Origin: an uncultured Oxalobacter sp. | Lineage (GTDB): Bacteria; Pseudomonadota; Gammaproteobacteria; Burkholderiales; Burkholderiaceae_D | Reading direction: 5' to 3' | DNA: 7,908 nt | NCBI GenBank assembly: GCA_937916185.1 | Contig: CALGGD010000197.1 | Span: 1-7,908, forward strand | Shown here: positions 5,705 through 7,908 of the stretch, piece by piece | How positions within the stretch are numbered: position 1 is the stretch's first letter | How the letters are laid out: every line of letters starts with the position of its first letter | Notes under the pieces: model-generated | The model's database searches: none | What the model saw: the letters and a program-made list of their open reading frames with translations, nothing else | What the model was told of the DNA's origin: nothing | Translations under genes and position numbers: made by a program

Positions 5705-5720
5705 TTAAAATTCTCCTTAA

Positions 5721-5756
5721 GTCTCAATCCCTTTCAAATCAGGGCTAGGTTCAAAC
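5721..5756 (-). CRISPR. Divergent leader-side CRISPR repeat
   Basis: This is a 36-base repeat differing from the array consensus at four places, namely position 18 in the loop and positions 28, 29 and 31 when read on the + strand. On the - strand it begins GTTTGAACCTAGCCC and ends AAAGGGATTGAGAC. The CCCT/AGGG stem and the ATTGAGAC end are intact, so it should still be processable. It adjoins the leader on its right and the 902-base block on its left. Confidence 0.9.
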
Positions 5757-5966
5757 TGCATACATCTCTTTTCCTGTTAAGATTCAGTCTGTTAGAAAGG
5801 GCATTCCCAAAAATGACATCCATCTTAAAACATCTCTTCCAAAAAACGCTTTTTTTGCCTGTTTTTTGAGCAATCATGGTGATGAAAACAGCAAACAGTG
5901 GCATCAATCACTGAACCACGTTCATAGTCTAGCATATCAGGCATTTTTGACAGTCTGTTTTTTCTG
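5757..5966 (-). promoter_or_regulatory. CRISPR leader between cas2 and the first repeat
   Basis: This 210-base non-coding stretch, rich in A- and T-tracts, lies between the cas2 stop and the first repeat in the leftward direction. That is the usual place for the leader, which carries the array promoter and the site recognised during spacer insertion. Runs such as CAAAAAACAGGCAAAAAAAG (on the - strand) suggest bent DNA. Two short direct repeats are present: ACATCTCTT at 5762-5770 and 5830-5838, and CAGTCTGTT at 5785-5793 and 5951-5959. I could not place a convincing -35/-10 pair. Confidence 0.6.
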
Positions 5967-5977
5967 TCAGCTGATAT
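5934..5977 (-). other. Nested inverted repeat over the cas2 stop codon
   Basis: ATATCAG (5934-5940) pairs with CTGATAT (5971-5977). Inside it, TGACAG (5948-5953) pairs with CTGTCA (5964-5969), with a 7-base bulge on one side. The structure covers the cas2 stop (5967-5969). It could protect or end the cas1-cas2 message before the leader, but no clear T-run follows it in the leftward direction. Confidence 0.4.
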
Positions 5978-6254
5978 CTTCTGGCAATGATGTCAGGATG
6001 ATTCCTTCTGGCAATAAGGGTTTTCCGATACGTTTTCTCAATCCCCTTTTGGGAAGGGGATAACATCTCAGGTCATCTGATTTTCTGTCAAGCAATGGGA
6101 GGATGTCATCCAGGCACCGGTGAAAATCTGTTTGTGAGCCTTCCAGTAGGAAGAGGCTGTATTGCAGGGGGACAGCATGGTTTTTCAATGCCCGATGGAT
6201 ACGGCCAAGCCTTTTGGGATTGGTAATGTCATAGCCGATGATATAAGTGTTCAT
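5967..6254 (-). CDS. cas2: CRISPR adaptation protein Cas2
   Basis: Cas2 forms a dimer that holds two Cas1 dimers in the complex that integrates new spacers at the leader end of the array. This 95-residue protein has the normal family length. It starts MNTYIIGYDI, with the conserved Asp9 at the end of the first beta strand. A helix follows (NPKRLGRIHRALKNHA), then the strand QYSLFLLEG, and later YPLPKRG and IGKPLLPEGI. The start codon overlaps the cas1 stop by four bases (ATGA, 6251-6254), so the two are translationally coupled. It reads leftwards towards the leader and array. No frameshift or missing motif is seen. Confidence 0.95.
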   Translation of the reverse strand: MNTYIIGYDITNPKRLGRIHRALKNHAVPLQYSLFLLEGSQTDFHRCLDDILPLLDRKSDDLRCYPLPKRGLRKRIGKPLLPEGIILTSLPEDIS

Positions 6255-7285
6255 GCTGCTTCTTTTAAGAAATCCTGACAGGTTGTCTCAAATTCCTCTG
6301 TGCCTTGGCAGATGTTTCTTGTTACGACTTTTGTCTGTGGGAAAAGTAAATCGGATTTTGTCTTGATGGCATGACAGATATCCCCGATGGTCTTTTGGAT
6401 TTCGCCTTTGATGCTGTCATAGAAAGGTTCATATTGCCGGTAGAAAGCAATCCTTGCGGTTTTATTCATCAGGCATGCATCGTCTACGACCTTGAAATCT
6501 TCTGGTCTCAGTGTTTCCTGAGAGAACAAATTCAGGACAAAACGGTCGATTTCTGCCCGGAAAGGTTCAACCAGGTCACAGGCCAGAGACTCACGTCCAA
6601 AGTCAAGGGCATGATAGAAGCCGACAAAAGGATCAAGTCCTGCACTGTAGAGAGCGATGACGGTTTTGGAAAACAACAGGGTGTATCCCAATGAGATAGC
6701 TGCATTGAAAGGGTCTTTCGGAGGACGGCGGTTACGTCCACTGAAGTGCAGGCGTTCAGGCAGGATTGCGGCAAGCCCGGCGAAATAATGGGCGGCGGCA
6801 TTCCCTTCAATCCCACGGATGGCGGGAATATCTGGTTGCTTCCTAAGTGCCAGAAGGGCATTGTCAAGATGCCTGATGCAGAAGGTAAGCTTATAGCGGG
6901 ATTCAGGGTGTCTTTGACGCATTTCATCAAGCAGATTGACCTGACGGCTGATTTTCATGTCGATGATCTGCTGTGCGAAGGCAGTACAATGGGCAGGATT
7001 GGTGGAGAGATGATATTGGGTGATGCGTCTTTCGGCATCGTGGTGAGGACGGGGGACCATCAAGCTGACTTCGTTTTTTCTGCCTGACAGGCATACGATA
7101 CCTGTCCCGTTTTCCCCCAATTTGCCGAGCAGGTTGGCATGAAGGGTGACATCTCCTTTAAGGACGATGCGTTCAAGCAGCGTAAGAGGGATGGTGCCTG
7201 TCCGTTCATTGTTTTCATAGCAGGCGATGGTTTTGCCATCCAGCCTGAGTTCAACATTTTTGCGGTCAATATAAAGCGTACTCAT
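6251..7285 (-). CDS. cas1: CRISPR adaptation integrase Cas1
   Basis: Cas1 is the metal-dependent integrase that inserts prespacers next to the first repeat. This 344-residue protein is full length. The N-terminal beta domain begins MSTLYIDRKNVELRLDGK. The helical catalytic domain carries the expected metal ligands, Glu160 (RGIEGNAAAHYF), His225 (GFYHALDFGRES) and Glu240 (CDLVEPFR). It also has the conserved GRNRRPPKDPFNAAISLGY stretch (183-201). The start at 7285 has AGGAG (7291-7295) five bases upstream on that strand. It overlaps cas2 by four bases. The sequence is of the sort I associate with type III loci of proteobacteria, from memory. No reverse-transcriptase or Cas4 fusion is present. 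Anything upstream in the operon is lost at the junction near 7363. Confidence 0.97.
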   Translation of the reverse strand: MSTLYIDRKNVELRLDGKTIACYENNERTGTIPLTLLERIVLKGDVTLHANLLGKLGENGTGIVCLSGRKNEVSLMVPRPHHDAERRITQYHLSTNPAHCTAFAQQIIDMKISRQVNLLDEMRQRHPESRYKLTFCIRHLDNALLALRKQPDIPAIRGIEGNAAAHYFAGLAAILPERLHFSGRNRRPPKDPFNAAISLGYTLLFSKTVIALYSAGLDPFVGFYHALDFGRESLACDLVEPFRAEIDRFVLNLFSQETLRPEDFKVVDDACLMNKTARIAFYRQYEPFYDSIKGEIQKTIGDICHAIKTKSDLLFPQTKVVTRNICQGTEEFETTCQDFLKEAA

Positions 7286-7293
7286 GGATTCTC

Positions 7294-7362
7294 CTAAATG
7301 ATGAGGAAAGGGGAGGTTGGTTGAGGAACAGCTTTCCCGAAATATTCAGGTTGCTGTCTGGG
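7294..7362 (-). pseudogene. Possible truncated 3' end of the gene preceding cas1
   Basis: Reading leftwards, an open frame of 22 codons (PRQQPEYFGKAVPQPTSPFL, then Ile-Ile) ends in TAG at 7294-7296. This stop overlaps the AGGAG ribosome site of cas1, which is how tightly packed operons look. To the right the frame runs into the antisense of the ATPase fragment, so the rest of the gene is missing. It could be the tail of another cas gene, but the piece is too short to identify. It may also be only the cas1 5' untranslated region. Confidence 0.3.
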
Positions 7363-7908
7363 GTCAAGCTGGAACAGGTGGATCCGGATGAGGTGGAGAT
7401 CGGTACGATTATTGTGGTGCAGCCCGGTGAAAAGATCCCCATCGACGGAATCGTGGCGGAGGGCAGTTCCACACTGAACACAAGCGCACTGACCGGCGAA
7501 AGCATGCCGCGGGAGTGCGCGAAAGGTGACGAGGTGATCAGCGGCTGCATCAATCTCAGCGGCGTTCTGAAGATCCGGACCACAAAGGAATTCGGAGAGT
7601 CCACCGCTTCGAAGATAATGGAGCTTATCGAAGACGCAGGATCGAGAAAGTCAAGATCCGAGGAATTCATTACGAAATTCGCCAGGGTATATACTCCGGC
7701 GGTAGTCTATGCCGCACTAGCCCTGACATTTCTCCCGTCTCTTTTCCTGATCGTCACAGGAAAGGATCCGGCCTGGGGGACATGGATATACAGAGCACTG
7801 ACTTTCCTTGTCATCAGCTGCCCCTGTGCCCTTGTGATAAGCATTCCCCTTTCCTTCTTTGCGGGAATCGGATGTGCCAGTCGGGAGGGAATCCTTATCA
7901 AAGGTGCC
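7363..7908 (+). CDS. Internal fragment of a P1B-type heavy-metal ATPase
   Basis: P1B ATPases pump soft metal ions out across the membrane using ATP. About 182 codons are present, open to the window end. The actuator domain is clear: KLEQVDPDEVEIG, PGEKIPIDG and the TGES loop (SALTGESMP). It is followed by two membrane helices (VYTPAVVYAALALTF and the next) and the CPC metal-binding motif in ISCPCALVISIPLSFF. The catalytic DKTGT should lie just beyond the window. The first part of the family (metal-binding domain, early helices and the usual segment before KLEQ) is absent. Upstream in frame the sequence is unrelated and reaches the cas1 region. The CPC context fits the Zn/Cd/Pb class, and wording and base composition look like Clostridia. 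It is a 5'-truncated or chimeric gene. Confidence 0.85.

Larger units (their letters stand above)
4819..5720 (-). mobile_element. 902-base AT-rich block with three small genes, between two CRISPR repeats
   Basis: The block fills exactly the space between repeat 4783-4818 and repeat 5721-5756, where a spacer of about 34 bases is expected. It is visibly more AT-rich than cas1-cas2 and the genes to the left, but similar to the spacers. It holds three leftward ORFs (5378-5704, 5165-5374 and the truncated 4725-5102) packed as an operon. No transposase, inverted terminal repeats or target duplication is visible. Either foreign DNA lodged in the array, or an assembly path went through an invader genome bearing two protospacers. 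The mobile-element label covers its foreign look only. Confidence 0.5.

Noticed and set aside
4819..5720. Insertion sequence as the explanation of the block
   Set aside because: No transposase, terminal inverted repeats or target duplication is visible, and an IS would rarely land exactly at both repeat edges.
7321..7362. TTG at 7321 with a GGGGAGG site as a true start of the ATPase
   Set aside because: The codons from here to 7362 do not resemble the family, and the metal-binding domain and first helices would be missing. A chance ribosome-like sequence is more likely.
7266..7670. - strand ORF of 134 codons across the cas1-ATPase junction
   Set aside because: It is Ser/Pro-rich and antisense to the ATPase actuator domain, whose + strand frame has clear TGES and CPC motifs.

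Overview
The window looks like an accessory region of a bacterial chromosome or large mobile element, of medium GC, with strong Shine-Dalgarno sites (AAGGAG-type) in front of most genes. The Cas1 sequence resembles, from memory, the Cas1 found with type III systems in Beta- and Gammaproteobacteria. I therefore favour a proteobacterial host, possibly a betaproteobacterium, but no rRNA, tRNA or housekeeping gene confirms this. The far right end (after about 7363) has a different character and resembles a Firmicutes-type metal ATPase gene, so the window may be a mosaic or a chimeric contig.

Region 1 (1-2748, + strand) is a cluster of unrecognised small genes. A long Ala/Gly-rich hydrophobic protein (1-468) is followed by a 58-residue two-helix membrane protein (671-847). 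A second Gly/Ala-rich multi-helix protein (1047-1715) is followed by a 43-residue membrane protein (2007-2138), and then a coiled-coil protein (2305-2748). A roughly 70-80 base 5' leader (CAAA-CYTTACAAGAG motif, hairpin, CAAGGAG) occurs upstream of the second large gene and again upstream of the 43-residue gene. Region 2 (2830-3353, - strand) holds two short genes, one for a membrane protein. Region 3 (3721-4357, + strand) holds a closely spaced pair of small soluble-protein genes followed by a convincing terminator at 4425-4460.

Region 4 (4503-7285, read on the - strand) is a CRISPR locus. In transcription order it has cas1, cas2 (4-base overlap), a roughly 210-base leader, one divergent repeat, a 902-base AT-rich block with three small ORFs, and then five regular 36-base repeats with four spacers of 33-35 bases. 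The repeat ends in ATTGAGAC, close to the ATTGAAAC crRNA handle typical of type III and some type I systems. No interference gene or Cas6 is in the window, so only the adaptation module and array are visible. The 902-base block starts and stops exactly at repeat edges, and its last gene runs open into the repeat. This is either a real operon lodged in the array or an assembly path through an invader genome that carries two protospacers.

Region 5 (7363-7908, + strand) is an internal piece of a P1B-type heavy-metal ATPase with no 5' end. It abuts about 70 bases that read as the truncated end of whatever gene preceded cas1. Two broken genes meeting at one point suggest recombination or a mis-join.
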